NCBI RefSeq assembly: GCF_023656745.1
Contig: NZ_JAMOKO010000004.1
Location: 62,001-126,000, forward strand
From: Collinsella sp. BG-O-102
GTDB taxonomy: Bacteria; Actinomycetota; Coriobacteriia; Coriobacteriales; Coriobacteriaceae
DNA: 64,000 nt
Reading direction: 5' to 3'
In this document: in pieces, positions 45,051-53,946 of the stretch
How the letters are laid out: every line of letters starts with the position of its first letter
Position numbering within the stretch: the first letter of the stretch is position 1
The notes under the pieces: generated by a model
The model's database searches: none
What the model was told of the DNA's origin: nothing
The model's input: only the letters and a program-made list of their open reading frames with translations
Made by a program: the position numbers and the translations under genes

Positions 45051-46502
45051 ATGGCGGACAAGAACGCAGAAGTTGCAGTCGAGGGTAACGGTGGCATGAA
45101 GAAAACGCTCTCGCTCTGGAACTTCTTCACCATCGGTTTCGGTGCCATCATCGGAACTGGCTGGGTTCTGCAGGTCGGCGACTGGATGGTCGTAGGCGGC
45201 GGTCCCGTTCCCGCTATGATCGCATTCCTCTTGGGCGCAATCTTCCTCGTGCCCGTCGGAGCTGTTTTCGGTGAGCTCACGGCTGCTATCCCCATTTCGG
45301 GCGGCATCGTCGAGTATGTCGATCGTAGCTTTGGCCGTACGATGAGCTACATCACCGGCTGGCTCCTGGCCCTGGGCAACGGCATCCTGTGCCCGTGGGA
45401 GGCCATCGCCATCTCGACCCTCGTGTCCGAGATGTTCGGCAGCCTGCCAGGCCTTGAGTGGCTGCGCGCCGTCAAGCTCTACACCATCCTGGGCGCCGAC
45501 GTTTACCTGTTCCCGACGCTGATCGCGCTCGGCTTTGCAACCTACGTCATCTTCCTCAACTTCCGCGGTGCCAGCTCGGCCGCCAAGCTGCAGGCCTTCC
45601 TGACCAAGGCCCTGCTCTGCGGCATGCTGCTCGCCATGGGCGTCTCGCTGTTCACCGGTTCGCCGGAACACGCCATGCCCGTGTTCTCCCAGGTCACCGG
45701 TGCTGGCGGCGGCAAGCCCGCTACCGAGGGCACCAGCCTGTTCGCCGGCATCGTGTCGGTCCTGGTTTTGACCCCGTTCTTCTACGCCGGCTTCGATACC
45801 ATTCCTCAGCAGGCTGAGGAAGCAGCCGAGGGCCTCAACTGGAACAAGTTCGGCAAGATCATCTCCCTGGCCCTGCTGGCCGCCGGCGGCTTCTACATGG
45901 TCTGCATCTACTCGTTCGGCACCATCCTCGACTGGCATGAGTTTGTTAAGAGCCCGGTTCCCGCGCTTGCCTGCCTCAAGGGCATCAACATGCTCCTGTA
46001 CCTGGCCATGCTCGTCATCGCCACGCTTGGACCCATGGGCCCGATGAACTCCTTCTACGGCGCTACGAGCCGCATCATGCTCGCCATGGGCCGCAAGGGC
46101 CAGCTGCCCGAGAAGTTCGCCGAGGTCGATCCCAAGTCCGGCGCTCCCAAGCTCGCCTGCGCCGTTCTGGGCGTCATCACCGTCATCGGTCCGTTCCTGG
46201 GCAAGAACATGCTCATCCCTCTGACCAACGTGTCGGCTCTCGCCTTCATCTTCTCCTGCGGCATGGTCGCCCTCGCTTGCCTGCGCATGCGCTTCACCGA
46301 GCCCGACCTGCCTCGTCCCTACGAGGTGCCCGGCGGCAAGTTTGGCATCAGCCTCGCTGTCGCTGCCTGCGCCGTCATCATTGGCCTGCTCGTGGTCCCG
46401 TTCTCTCCCGCCTCCCTCAACATGGTGGAGTGGAGCATCGTGATCGGCTGGCTGGCCGTTGGCCTGGCCCTCATGGCCTTCACCAATTCCCGCAAAAAAT
46501 AA
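45051..46502 (+). CDS. APC-family amino acid permease
   Basis: 483 residues; AAAGGAGGGG before the ATG at 45051. Twelve or so transmembrane helices. The first has FFTIGFGAIIGTGWVLQVGD, the substrate-binding GxG region of the APC superfamily, and FGELTAAIPISGGIVEYVDR follows. Later LTPFFYAGFDTIPQQAEEA and FYGATSRIMLAMGRKGQLP are conserved APC motifs. It imports or exchanges an amino acid or amine. An amidohydrolase gene follows, 131 bases on and separated by a hairpin, so the pair may take up and hydrolyse one compound. Confidence 0.88.
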   Translation: MADKNAEVAVEGNGGMKKTLSLWNFFTIGFGAIIGTGWVLQVGDWMVVGGGPVPAMIAFLLGAIFLVPVGAVFGELTAAIPISGGIVEYVDRSFGRTMSYITGWLLALGNGILCPWEAIAISTLVSEMFGSLPGLEWLRAVKLYTILGADVYLFPTLIALGFATYVIFLNFRGASSAAKLQAFLTKALLCGMLLAMGVSLFTGSPEHAMPVFSQVTGAGGGKPATEGTSLFAGIVSVLVLTPFFYAGFDTIPQQAEEAAEGLNWNKFGKIISLALLAAGGFYMVCIYSFGTILDWHEFVKSPVPALACLKGINMLLYLAMLVIATLGPMGPMNSFYGATSRIMLAMGRKGQLPEKFAEVDPKSGAPKLACAVLGVITVIGPFLGKNMLIPLTNVSALAFIFSCGMVALACLRMRFTEPDLPRPYEVPGGKFGISLAVAACAVIIGLLVVPFSPASLNMVEWSIVIGWLAVGLALMAFTNSRKK

Positions 46503-46522
46503 CGCCTAGCCGGGGCGGATCG

Positions 46523-46551
46523 GGTGCGCGGACCCCTCTCTTCCGCGCACC
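46523..46551 (+). other. Hairpin between permease and amidohydrolase genes
   Basis: GGTGCGCGGA (46523-46532) is perfectly complementary to 46542-46551. No T-run follows, so read-through to the next gene is likely. Confidence 0.5.
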
Positions 46552-46633
46552 GAACCCGGCACCACTTGGGTAGCTTTGTGAGGCCATAACCCAACATGGC
46601 CTCGCCCACTATATGGATCCATAAGGAGGAACC

Positions 46634-47911
46634 ATGTCCACTAAGTACGCAATCGTTGGCGGCAAGCTCATCGACGGTACCGGTGCCGAGCCGGTCGAGA
46701 ACTCCCTCGTTCTCGTCGACGACAACGGCAAGATCGAGTATGCCGGTGCTATGCAAGACCTTCCCGAGGGCGTTGAGGTTATCGACGCCGCTGGCAAGAC
46801 CGTCCTTCCCGGCCTGATCGACACCCACCTGCACTTCTCGGGCAACCTGACCGACGATGACACCGATTGGGTCATGCAGCCGCTCCTCGAGAAGCAGGCC
46901 GTCGCTGTCAAGCAGGCCTACGACTGCCTCACCCACGGCCTCACTACCGTCTGCGAGATCGGCCGCTTTGGTATCCAGATCCGTGACTGCATCGACAAGG
47001 GCGTCTTTAAGGGCCCGCGCGTTCTGGCCACCGGTCTGGGCTTCTGCCGCGTTGCCGGTCACGGCGACTCCCACCACTGCACCCAGGAGCTCAACAAGGA
47101 ATCCCATCCCTGGGGCGACCAGGTCGATGGTCCTTGGGATCTGCGCAAGGCCGTCCGTCGTCGCCTGCGCGAGAACCCCGATGCCATCAAGATCTGGGCT
47201 ACCGGTGGCGGCATCTGGCGTTGGGATTCCGGTCGCGACCAGCACTATTGCTCCGAGGAGATCCAGGCCGTGGTCGAAGAGGCAAAGATGGTCGGCATCC
47301 CCGTGTGGAGTCACTGCTACAACAACCACGCCGCCGCCTACGATTCCGTCCGCTTTGGCTGCGAGCAGCTGATTCACGGCTTCGATATCGATGAGCGCAC
47401 CATGGACCTCATGGCCGAGCAGGGCACCTTCTTCACCCCGACGATCGCCTTCCTGCCCACCTGGTACGCCACCTATCCGCCCGTCTACGTCCCCGAGCTG
47501 CACGACAAGTACGAGGGCACCCTGGTCGAGAAGGAGCTGCAGCGCAACTACGACTGCCTGCGCGAGGCCAAGAAGCGCGGCGTCGTCATGACGATCGGCT
47601 CCGACTCCTTCTCCTTCGTCACCCCGTACGGCACCTGCTCCATCGAGGAGATGTACGAGTTCGTCGACAAGATCGGCTTCACTCCGGTCGAGACCATCAC
47701 CTGCGCCACCCTCAACGGTGCCAAGATGTGCCACATCGAGGACGAGACCGGTTCCATCGAGGCCGGCAAGTGCGCCGACCTGCTGGTTGTCAACGGTGAC
47801 GTCGCCGCCGACATCCACGTGCTCAACACCGACAACATGGACGTCATCATGAAGGACGGCTGGATCGTCGAGGCTGGCACTTTTGGTGAGGCTAACAAAT
47901 ACAGCGCCTAA
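46634..47911 (+). CDS. Metal-dependent amidohydrolase (imidazolonepropionase/prolidase-like)
   Basis: 425 residues; AAGGAGGAACC before the ATG. A small N-terminal beta domain (AIVGGKLIDGTG) is followed by the TIM barrel: DTHLHF (HxH metal site), the likely carboxylated Lys in AIKIWATGGG, IPVWSHCYNN, LIHGFDI, and the metal Asp in GSDSFSFV. The C-terminus ends with the usual GSIEAGKCADLLVVNGDV. It hydrolyses an amide, cyclic amide or dipeptide; candidates are Xaa-Pro or Xaa-Arg dipeptides and related compounds. It follows the APC permease. Strong codon bias suggests high expression. Confidence 0.88.
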   Translation: MSTKYAIVGGKLIDGTGAEPVENSLVLVDDNGKIEYAGAMQDLPEGVEVIDAAGKTVLPGLIDTHLHFSGNLTDDDTDWVMQPLLEKQAVAVKQAYDCLTHGLTTVCEIGRFGIQIRDCIDKGVFKGPRVLATGLGFCRVAGHGDSHHCTQELNKESHPWGDQVDGPWDLRKAVRRRLRENPDAIKIWATGGGIWRWDSGRDQHYCSEEIQAVVEEAKMVGIPVWSHCYNNHAAAYDSVRFGCEQLIHGFDIDERTMDLMAEQGTFFTPTIAFLPTWYATYPPVYVPELHDKYEGTLVEKELQRNYDCLREAKKRGVVMTIGSDSFSFVTPYGTCSIEEMYEFVDKIGFTPVETITCATLNGAKMCHIEDETGSIEAGKCADLLVVNGDVAADIHVLNTDNMDVIMKDGWIVEAGTFGEANKYSA

Positions 47912-47962
47912 GATACCGTTTGTCGATGGCTTGATGTAAAACACAGTTTTCGATTGCATAAT

Positions 47963-47998
47963 GCAATGGAGAGGGTCGCTTGCGGCCCTCTCCATTGC
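47963..47998 (+). terminator. Terminator-like hairpin after the amidohydrolase
   Basis: GCAATGGAGAGGG (47963-47975) is perfectly complementary to 47986-47998. It lies 50 bases after the stop and 30 before the kinase start. There is no U-run. Confidence 0.55.
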
Positions 47999-48028
47999 TA
48001 TGGGTGCTACGGACAAGAGGGGATGACG

Positions 48029-49414
48029 GTGGATTTAAACAGGCTGATTCTGGGCAAGAGCTACAACTCTACCAAGGTCTTTCGTACGGCCCAGCATGTG
48101 GTTCAGGCCATCCTGCTCGGTATTGTCGTTCCGGCGCTTATCCTGCTGCTTATCTGGGATTTAACCGATAATCCCAATCCCGTTCCGGGCGTTGTCGTTA
48201 TTGCCGGCCTGGTCATGCTGTGCTTCTTTTTCTCGTATGTCTTTGTGGTCCCCGACGACCTCACATCGAGCGCAACCGACCGTACGCTCGCCATCGCATC
48301 AAAAATATTCGCCTACACGTCGCGTGGCCTTACGCCCGAAGCTGCCCTGGGCGCCTCCAAAATCATTCTGTCCGAAACTATCGCCTCGGCCATCTGCTTC
48401 ACCGACGGCAAGCAGGTGTTGGCAAGTTGGGGCGAGGATTCGACAAAGTGTCCCGCCGGCACCCCGGTCGTGCTCAAGACCACGCTCAGTGTGATTGAGA
48501 CGGGCGAGCAGAGCGTGTTTTCGCGTGACACCTCCAATGAGACGGGCGGCTATTTTCCCCGCCTGCGCGCCGGCATTGTCGCGCCGCTTACCGTGCGCGG
48601 GCATTGCGTGGGTACGCTCGAGCTGTACTATCCCCGCCTGAGCAGCATCGATATGCGCCAGACGGCGTTGGCCTCGGGCTTTGCCGATCTCATTTCCACG
48701 CAGCTCGCCAGCTTTGAGCTCGAACGCCAGGACGAGCTTACGGCCCGCGTGGAGCTGCGCGCCCTGCAGTCGCAGGTCGATCCTCATTTTCTGTTTAACA
48801 CCATCAGCACCATTGTGTCGCTCGTACGTACCGAGCCGGACAAGGCCAGGTCGCTGCTCATCGACTTTTCCAATTACTACCGTCAGACACTGTCCGATTC
48901 CGATACCCTCACAACGCTCGAGCACGAGGTGGAACAGGGCACTCGTTACATCAACCTTATGCAGGCCCGGTATGGCGACGGCCGTCTGCGCGTCTCGGTC
49001 GATATCGACTTTGAGGTGCGCGATTGCATGGTGCCGCCGTTTATCTTGCAGCCGCTGCTCGAAAACTGCATCAAGCATGCGCAGCGCGAGACCGAGCCGC
49101 TTTCTATTCGTGTTAGGGCTTTTGAGACCGATGACGGTCTGGAGATCATCGTCGAAGATGACGGCATCGGTATGAGCGAAGAAGTCTGCGCGCACCTGTT
49201 TGAGCAGCATCGCCGAGAGGAGCCCGAGAGCATTACCGCCGACGGCTCCATCAAGCGAGGCTGCGGCCTGGCGCTCTTCAACGTGCTTCAGCGCATCCAT
49301 TTCTTTTACGGAGAAGATTCTGGCATGCGCGTGAAGTCCCGGGAGGGCGTGGGAACGCAGGTCATCGTCGAGCTGAACGGCGAGCCGCATGAGCCGGCGC
49401 CGCTAACGGTGTAG
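48029..49414 (+). CDS. LytS-type sensor histidine kinase (first system)
   Basis: 461 residues from GTG at 48029, six bases after AGAGGGG; an in-frame ATG at 48023 directly abuts that ribosome site. Two transmembrane helices (about 25-75), a GAF-like domain (about 95-230, with TPEAALGASKIILSETIASA and VRGHCVGTLELYYP), then a His_kinase domain with LQSQVDPHFLFNTIST (phospho-acceptor His253), N-box LENCIKHA and DDGIGMSEE. The downstream response regulator is the partner. It is closely related to the kinase at 53943 in layout and wording. Confidence 0.9.
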   Translation: MDLNRLILGKSYNSTKVFRTAQHVVQAILLGIVVPALILLLIWDLTDNPNPVPGVVVIAGLVMLCFFFSYVFVVPDDLTSSATDRTLAIASKIFAYTSRGLTPEAALGASKIILSETIASAICFTDGKQVLASWGEDSTKCPAGTPVVLKTTLSVIETGEQSVFSRDTSNETGGYFPRLRAGIVAPLTVRGHCVGTLELYYPRLSSIDMRQTALASGFADLISTQLASFELERQDELTARVELRALQSQVDPHFLFNTISTIVSLVRTEPDKARSLLIDFSNYYRQTLSDSDTLTTLEHEVEQGTRYINLMQARYGDGRLRVSVDIDFEVRDCMVPPFILQPLLENCIKHAQRETEPLSIRVRAFETDDGLEIIVEDDGIGMSEEVCAHLFEQHRREEPESITADGSIKRGCGLALFNVLQRIHFFYGEDSGMRVKSREGVGTQVIVELNGEPHEPAPLTV

Positions 49415-49452
49415 CACGCTGTTGGATTGAGAGAAAAAGAGGGGAAGCGCAT

Positions 49453-50187
49453 ATGTCCGAAGGCTGGAACATCCTGGTGGTTGATGACGAGCCCCCAATT
49501 AGGGCTGAGCTACGCTATCTGTTGGAAAAGGATACGCGTGTGGGTCAGATTGCCGAGGCGGGCAATGTCACCGAAGCCGTGGAGCTGATTCTGTCGAACA
49601 AGCCCGACGTGCTGTTTTTAGACATCACGATGCCCGGGCGCTCGGGAATTGAGCTTGCCGAGACCCTGCAAAACCTAAAGAGGCCGCCGGTCGTGGTGTT
49701 TGTGACGGCATTTGCCGAGTATGCGGCCGATGCCTATAACCTCGATGCTGTCGATTACGTCGTTAAACCGGTCGAGGATGCCCGCTTGTCAAAGGCGCTC
49801 GACAAGATCGAGACTGCCCTGGGCGCTCGCCGCGTCGTCCATGCTCCGCGCCAGCCTTTGCGACTGACGGTGGATCGCGGGGGCAAAAAGGTGTTCATTC
49901 CCGTGGCGGATGTCTGCTACTTTGAGGCGCGCGCCGATTTTTGCAACGCCGTCTGCGCCGAGGGGACGTACCTGATCAATGAGTCGATTTCCTCGCTCGA
50001 GCGTCGCCTGGCCTCCGAGGGCTTTATCCGTGTCCACCGCAGCTATCTGGTTAATTTGGAAGACGTGCACAATGTCGAGATCGGCTCCACGGGCCTGATG
50101 GAGCTCAGGCTCGATCGCGTAACCTCGACGGTGCCCGTGTCCCGCCGTCGCGCTGCCGAGGTCAAATCGCACTTGGGGCTTGCGTAA
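49453..50187 (+). CDS. LytTR-family response regulator (first system)
   Basis: 244 residues. Receiver domain (1-125) with VVDDEPP, phospho-acceptor Asp57 in LFLDITMPG, and VTAFAEYAADAYNLDAVDYVVKP. A LytTR DNA-binding domain follows (about 140-242) with FIPVADVCYFEARADF and FIRVHRSYLVNL. It lies 38 bases after the kinase stop. LytTR regulators usually control envelope, autolysis or transport genes. Its targets are not evident; the phospholipase-like gene follows 91 bases on. Confidence 0.95.
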   Translation: MSEGWNILVVDDEPPIRAELRYLLEKDTRVGQIAEAGNVTEAVELILSNKPDVLFLDITMPGRSGIELAETLQNLKRPPVVVFVTAFAEYAADAYNLDAVDYVVKPVEDARLSKALDKIETALGARRVVHAPRQPLRLTVDRGGKKVFIPVADVCYFEARADFCNAVCAEGTYLINESISSLERRLASEGFIRVHRSYLVNLEDVHNVEIGSTGLMELRLDRVTSTVPVSRRRAAEVKSHLGLA

Positions 50188-50278
50188 GGGTCGGTGTGCC
50201 ATCGTTTGCCGTTACAGGTTTGGCATGACTGTGCGGTGGGCATAATGGATTGCATCGAATGAAATCGAAAGGATTATT

Positions 50279-51223
50279 ATGCCCGCGCTCATTACGCATC
50301 ATCTGTTTGGCGAGGAAAGCATCGACCGTCTTCCGCAGGGCGTTATCACGTCCGACGAGGAGCGCATCGCCTTTATCCTGGGAAACCAAGGTCCCGACCC
50401 GTTTTTCTTCCACATGCTCACGCCGCGCATTTCCGACTGTATGTCACTTGCTCAGGTCATGCATCGCTCGCGCATGTCGCGCCAGTTCTCGTGCCTGCGC
50501 GACGGCGTGTCGCACCTGCAGCCGCGCGATGCCAATCTGGGTCGTGCCTTTGCGCTGGGCCTGCTGTCGCACTATGTGCTCGATCGCAATGCCCACCCCT
50601 TTGTCTACGAGCAGCAGTTTGGCATTGTCGAGTCCGATCCCGAGCTCGAGGCTTCGGGCAGTCAAGTTCATGCCGTGCTCGAAAGCGACCTGGACGTGCT
50701 GATGCTGCAGCTCAAGCGCGATGGGGCTACGGTCGAGGATTATCCGCCGGCGGGCGAGATCGTCACTACCGACCGCATCAATCGCGTTGCCGGTGTGCTG
50801 ATGAGCTATGTTGCCGGACGCGTGTACGGCATCGATATCCCGGTGGGAGAGTACGGCGGCGCCGTAGCCGACATGCAGCTGCTCTACCGCACTATCGAGC
50901 CCGCCGGTTCGGCCAAGACGCGCGCGATTGCCCTGCTTGAGGGCTTGGTGCACGATTATTCGCTGCTCGACGGCCTTGCGCACCGCGTGACGACCGAGCT
51001 GCCCGAGCGTACCGGCAATCTGGGCCACTTGGCATGGAAGAGCCCCTTTACCGATGAAGCCTCGACCGAGAGCTTCCCCGAGGTCTTTGACCGCGCACTG
51101 CTCGATTACGAGCTCACCGTCGCCCGCTTTATCGAGACCGGCGATATGGAAGCCGTGACCAACCACGTCAATTACAGCGGTCGCGTGCTCGGCGCCGACG
51201 AAGAGTTCGACCGCGAGGAGTAG
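50279..51223 (+). CDS. Zinc-dependent phospholipase C-like protein
   Basis: 314 residues; AAAGGATTATT before the ATG. A helical all-alpha protein with GNQGPDPFFFHML, a His/Asp-rich LGLLSHYVLDRNAHPFVYEQ, and HDYSLLDGLAHRVT, matching the zinc-dependent phospholipase C family (metal ligands from His and Asp). No signal peptide is visible, so unlike alpha-toxin it is probably cytoplasmic. The reaction is unproven; phosphate-ester hydrolysis is inferred from the family. Confidence 0.75.
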   Translation: MPALITHHLFGEESIDRLPQGVITSDEERIAFILGNQGPDPFFFHMLTPRISDCMSLAQVMHRSRMSRQFSCLRDGVSHLQPRDANLGRAFALGLLSHYVLDRNAHPFVYEQQFGIVESDPELEASGSQVHAVLESDLDVLMLQLKRDGATVEDYPPAGEIVTTDRINRVAGVLMSYVAGRVYGIDIPVGEYGGAVADMQLLYRTIEPAGSAKTRAIALLEGLVHDYSLLDGLAHRVTTELPERTGNLGHLAWKSPFTDEASTESFPEVFDRALLDYELTVARFIETGDMEAVTNHVNYSGRVLGADEEFDREE

Positions 51224-51324
51224 GGCTCGTGCGTGCCCCTTTGCCGAATCCTTACCGGCGCCTCTGGACAATTGGGGTACGATGAACTAACTGCATATCG
51301 GGCGAATACGAAGGGGCCCTGTCC

Positions 51325-52575
51325 ATGAAATACACCAAGCTCGAGCGTAACTGGGTTATGTACGATGTGGGCAACTCGGCCCTCGTGCTGCTCAATACCT
51401 CGGTGGTGCCCATCTACTTTAACGCCATCAATACCGGTGCTTCCTCGGCAGACCTGGTGGTCGCCTGGGGCAACGCGCAGACGATTGCCTCGCTGGTCAT
51501 TGCCATGCTCATGCCCATTCTGGGCGCGCTTGCCGATTACGCCGGCAACAAGATCAAGTTCTTCTTGGGCTTCTTCCTCACGGGCCTGGTTCTTTGCCTG
51601 GCGCAGGCTATCCCAATGTCCGCCATGGCATTTTTGACCGTGTACGTGCTGTGCACCATCGGCCTTAACTCTTCCATGACGTTCTACGACGCTATGCTGC
51701 CCGACATTACCACCGACGAGCGCATGGACGCCGTGTCCAGCTCGGGCTATGCCTGGGGCTACATCGGTTCCACCGTGCCGTTCATCATCTGCCTGGCGCT
51801 TATCATGGGTGGCCCCGCTCTTGGCGTCCCCACCATGCTGGCAACGCGTCTGTCGTTTGTCATCACCGGTGCCTGGTGGCTCATCTTTACCCTGCCGCTC
51901 ATTCGCACCTATAAGCAAAAGTACGGTCGCGAGCGCGGTCCCCGGGACACCATCGGCCACATCGTGGGCGGCGTGTTCTCCGAGGTCGGACACACCATGC
52001 GCGAGATCGCCCACAACAAGACCGTGCTGGTCTACATGATCGCGTTCTTCTTCTATATCGACGGTGTGCACACGGTCATTTCCATGGCAACCAGCTACGG
52101 ATCGGCCTTGGGCATCGATTCGACCCAGTTGGTCCTGGCTCTGCTCGTTACGCAGTTTGTGGCCTTCCCGTCCGCCATCATCTACGGCAAGCTCGCCGGT
52201 CGCGTGGGCACACTCAATATGATCTTGGTGGCCGTCGCCGCCTATATGGGCATCGTGCTCTTTGCCGCGTTTTTCTTGAAGACCGCCTTTGAGTTTTGGG
52301 TGCTCGCTATTTTGGTCGGCTTGTTCCAGGGTGGCGTGCAGGCGCTCAGCCGCAGCTATTTTGGCCGCAGCATCCCCAAAGAAAAGTCCAACGAGTACTA
52401 CGGCTTCTTCGATATCTTTGGCCGTTACGCAAGCGTTATGGGCACCTTCCTGGTGTCGGTCGTCACCTCCCTGACCGGCAACCCGTCGCTGGGCGTCCTT
52501 TCTATTGGCGTTCTGCTGGTTGTTGGCTTTGTGCTGCTGGTCCGTCTGTCCCGCATGGCTCAGGCGGCGGCGTAA
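51325..52575 (+). CDS. MFS transporter, UMF2/Atg22-like
   Basis: 416 residues with about 12 transmembrane helices. It starts MKYTKLERNWVMYDVGNSAL, and YDxGNSA is typical of the Atg22/UMF families. MPILGALADYAGNKIKFFLG is the MFS loop 2-3 motif, FYIDGVHTVISMATSYG begins the second half, and SRSYFGRSIPKEKSNEYYGF is conserved in this family. Substrate is unknown; family members are proposed amino-acid or peptide effluxers. Confidence 0.88.
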   Translation: MKYTKLERNWVMYDVGNSALVLLNTSVVPIYFNAINTGASSADLVVAWGNAQTIASLVIAMLMPILGALADYAGNKIKFFLGFFLTGLVLCLAQAIPMSAMAFLTVYVLCTIGLNSSMTFYDAMLPDITTDERMDAVSSSGYAWGYIGSTVPFIICLALIMGGPALGVPTMLATRLSFVITGAWWLIFTLPLIRTYKQKYGRERGPRDTIGHIVGGVFSEVGHTMREIAHNKTVLVYMIAFFFYIDGVHTVISMATSYGSALGIDSTQLVLALLVTQFVAFPSAIIYGKLAGRVGTLNMILVAVAAYMGIVLFAAFFLKTAFEFWVLAILVGLFQGGVQALSRSYFGRSIPKEKSNEYYGFFDIFGRYASVMGTFLVSVVTSLTGNPSLGVLSIGVLLVVGFVLLVRLSRMAQAAA

Positions 52576-52699
52576 GGCAACCGGGCTCAGTACGGCATTT
52601 GTGCCTATCTGCAGTACTCTTTTGGAAGTAGCTGCATAAATCATTCTGACTTCCGAACAATGTTTAGCCCAAGTGGGTATGATGGAACCAGCTAGGTCG

Positions 52700-52736
52700 C
52701 GGGGCGTCGCCTGTGTTTGGCGGCGCCCCGTTTTTT
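52700..52736 (+). terminator. Strong intrinsic terminator just upstream of a gene
   Basis: CGGGGCGTCGCC (52700-52711) pairs with GGCGGCGCCCCG (52719-52730) with one mismatch, followed by six T. The ribosome site AAGGAGGG of the glycosyltransferase follows 8 bases later. TATGAT (52679-52684) looks like a -10 in front of it, which would make a very short terminated leader RNA. Confidence 0.8.
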
Positions 52737-52758
52737 GTGTTGCAAGGAGGGTAAAGGT

Positions 52759-53946
52759 ATGAACGCCACGGTTGTGATCCCAACATATTGGGCGGGCGAT
52801 GATACCCAAGCAAACGCTCCCGGCACCTACGATCATTCGACGTCGCTCAATGCCGCCAACCCGGAACTCGATCGCTGCCTGACTTCGCTCGAACAGGTGC
52901 GCGACATTCCGCGCATTATTCTCTTGGTGGTCTGTCCGGTTTCTGCCACGGCCGACGTATCCCATCGCGTGCACGAAATCGTTAATGCGCATCCCACACT
53001 TAAGGTCACCATCGTTACCAATACTCAGGCTTCGCGTGTTGCCGACCGCGTGGCGCAGATTGCGCCCAAAGGCTCGGGCGAGTGCGTGAGCCTGCGCGGC
53101 TACGGCGCCATCCGCAACATGGGTCTTGCCTGCGCGGCGGTGCTGGGGCACGACGCGATTGTGTTTTTGGATGACGACGAGACCGTCATCGATGCCGACT
53201 TTATGAAGCGTGCGACCTATGCACTGGGTCAACAGACGCGTCAGGGCCTGCCGATTTTAGTCAAGAGCGGATACTTTTACGATCGCGACGGGTCGCCGCT
53301 GGCTCCCACGGACAAAGCGGGCATTTGCCATCGCTGGTGGACCAAGCGTATCGAGTTCAATCGCTGGATGAAAAAGGCGCTCTCGGGCACCCGCATCTCG
53401 CGCTCCAATTACGTGTGCGGTGGCCTGATGGCCCTGCACGCCCGCGCCTTTACGCGCGTGGCCTTCGACCCGTTTATCACCCGCGGCGAGGATCTGGACT
53501 ATCTCTTTAACATGCGCATGTTCGGCTATGACGTGTGGTTCGATAACGAGTGGACCGTGCGCCACCTGCCGCCCGAGTCCGAGAAGCGCTCGCCGCGCTT
53601 TATGCAGGACGTGTACCGTTGGTACTACGAGCGGGCCAAGCTGACGTTTGCTGCGCACCAAAAGGAGCTCATTCCGGTTACGGCCGCATCACTCATGCCC
53701 TATCCGGGTCCGTGGATCTCGCGCGAGCTCGACGACCGCGTGCGCAAGACTGCCATGGTCCGCAGCATGTTTACCCGCGAGCACGAGGGGTATCTGCGCA
53801 TCTGGCGTCATGGTATTGATGAGGCTAAGGCCTATGCCCGCCAAAACGCCGCAAGCTACCTGCGCTTTCAGAGTTTCTGGCCCAAGATCATGGACGAACT
53901 TTGGCGCGACGCACAACTGATTAGCATCCTGGAGGGGGCTGAATGA
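52759..53946 (+). CDS. Family 2-type glycosyltransferase
   Basis: 395 residues; AAGGAGGGTAAAGGT before the ATG. GT-A fold: TVVIPTYWAGDD, GYGAIRNMGLACAAVLGHDA, the metal-binding VFLDDDETVIDADFMK, and the acceptor motif RGEDLDYLFNMRMFGYDVWF. No membrane helix is seen. It transfers a sugar from a nucleotide donor to an unknown acceptor. Its stop overlaps the start of the second LytS-type kinase by four bases, so the enzyme is made together with a sensor system. Confidence 0.82.
   Translation: MNATVVIPTYWAGDDTQANAPGTYDHSTSLNAANPELDRCLTSLEQVRDIPRIILLVVCPVSATADVSHRVHEIVNAHPTLKVTIVTNTQASRVADRVAQIAPKGSGECVSLRGYGAIRNMGLACAAVLGHDAIVFLDDDETVIDADFMKRATYALGQQTRQGLPILVKSGYFYDRDGSPLAPTDKAGICHRWWTKRIEFNRWMKKALSGTRISRSNYVCGGLMALHARAFTRVAFDPFITRGEDLDYLFNMRMFGYDVWFDNEWTVRHLPPESEKRSPRFMQDVYRWYYERAKLTFAAHQKELIPVTAASLMPYPGPWISRELDDRVRKTAMVRSMFTREHEGYLRIWRHGIDEAKAYARQNAASYLRFQSFWPKIMDELWRDAQLISILEGAE

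Noticed and set aside
51172-53232. A 686-codon minus-strand frame across the MFS and glycosyltransferase genes
   Set aside because: Its composition is Arg/His/Gln-rich with no recognisable domains and it spans two well-supported genes and an intergenic terminator.
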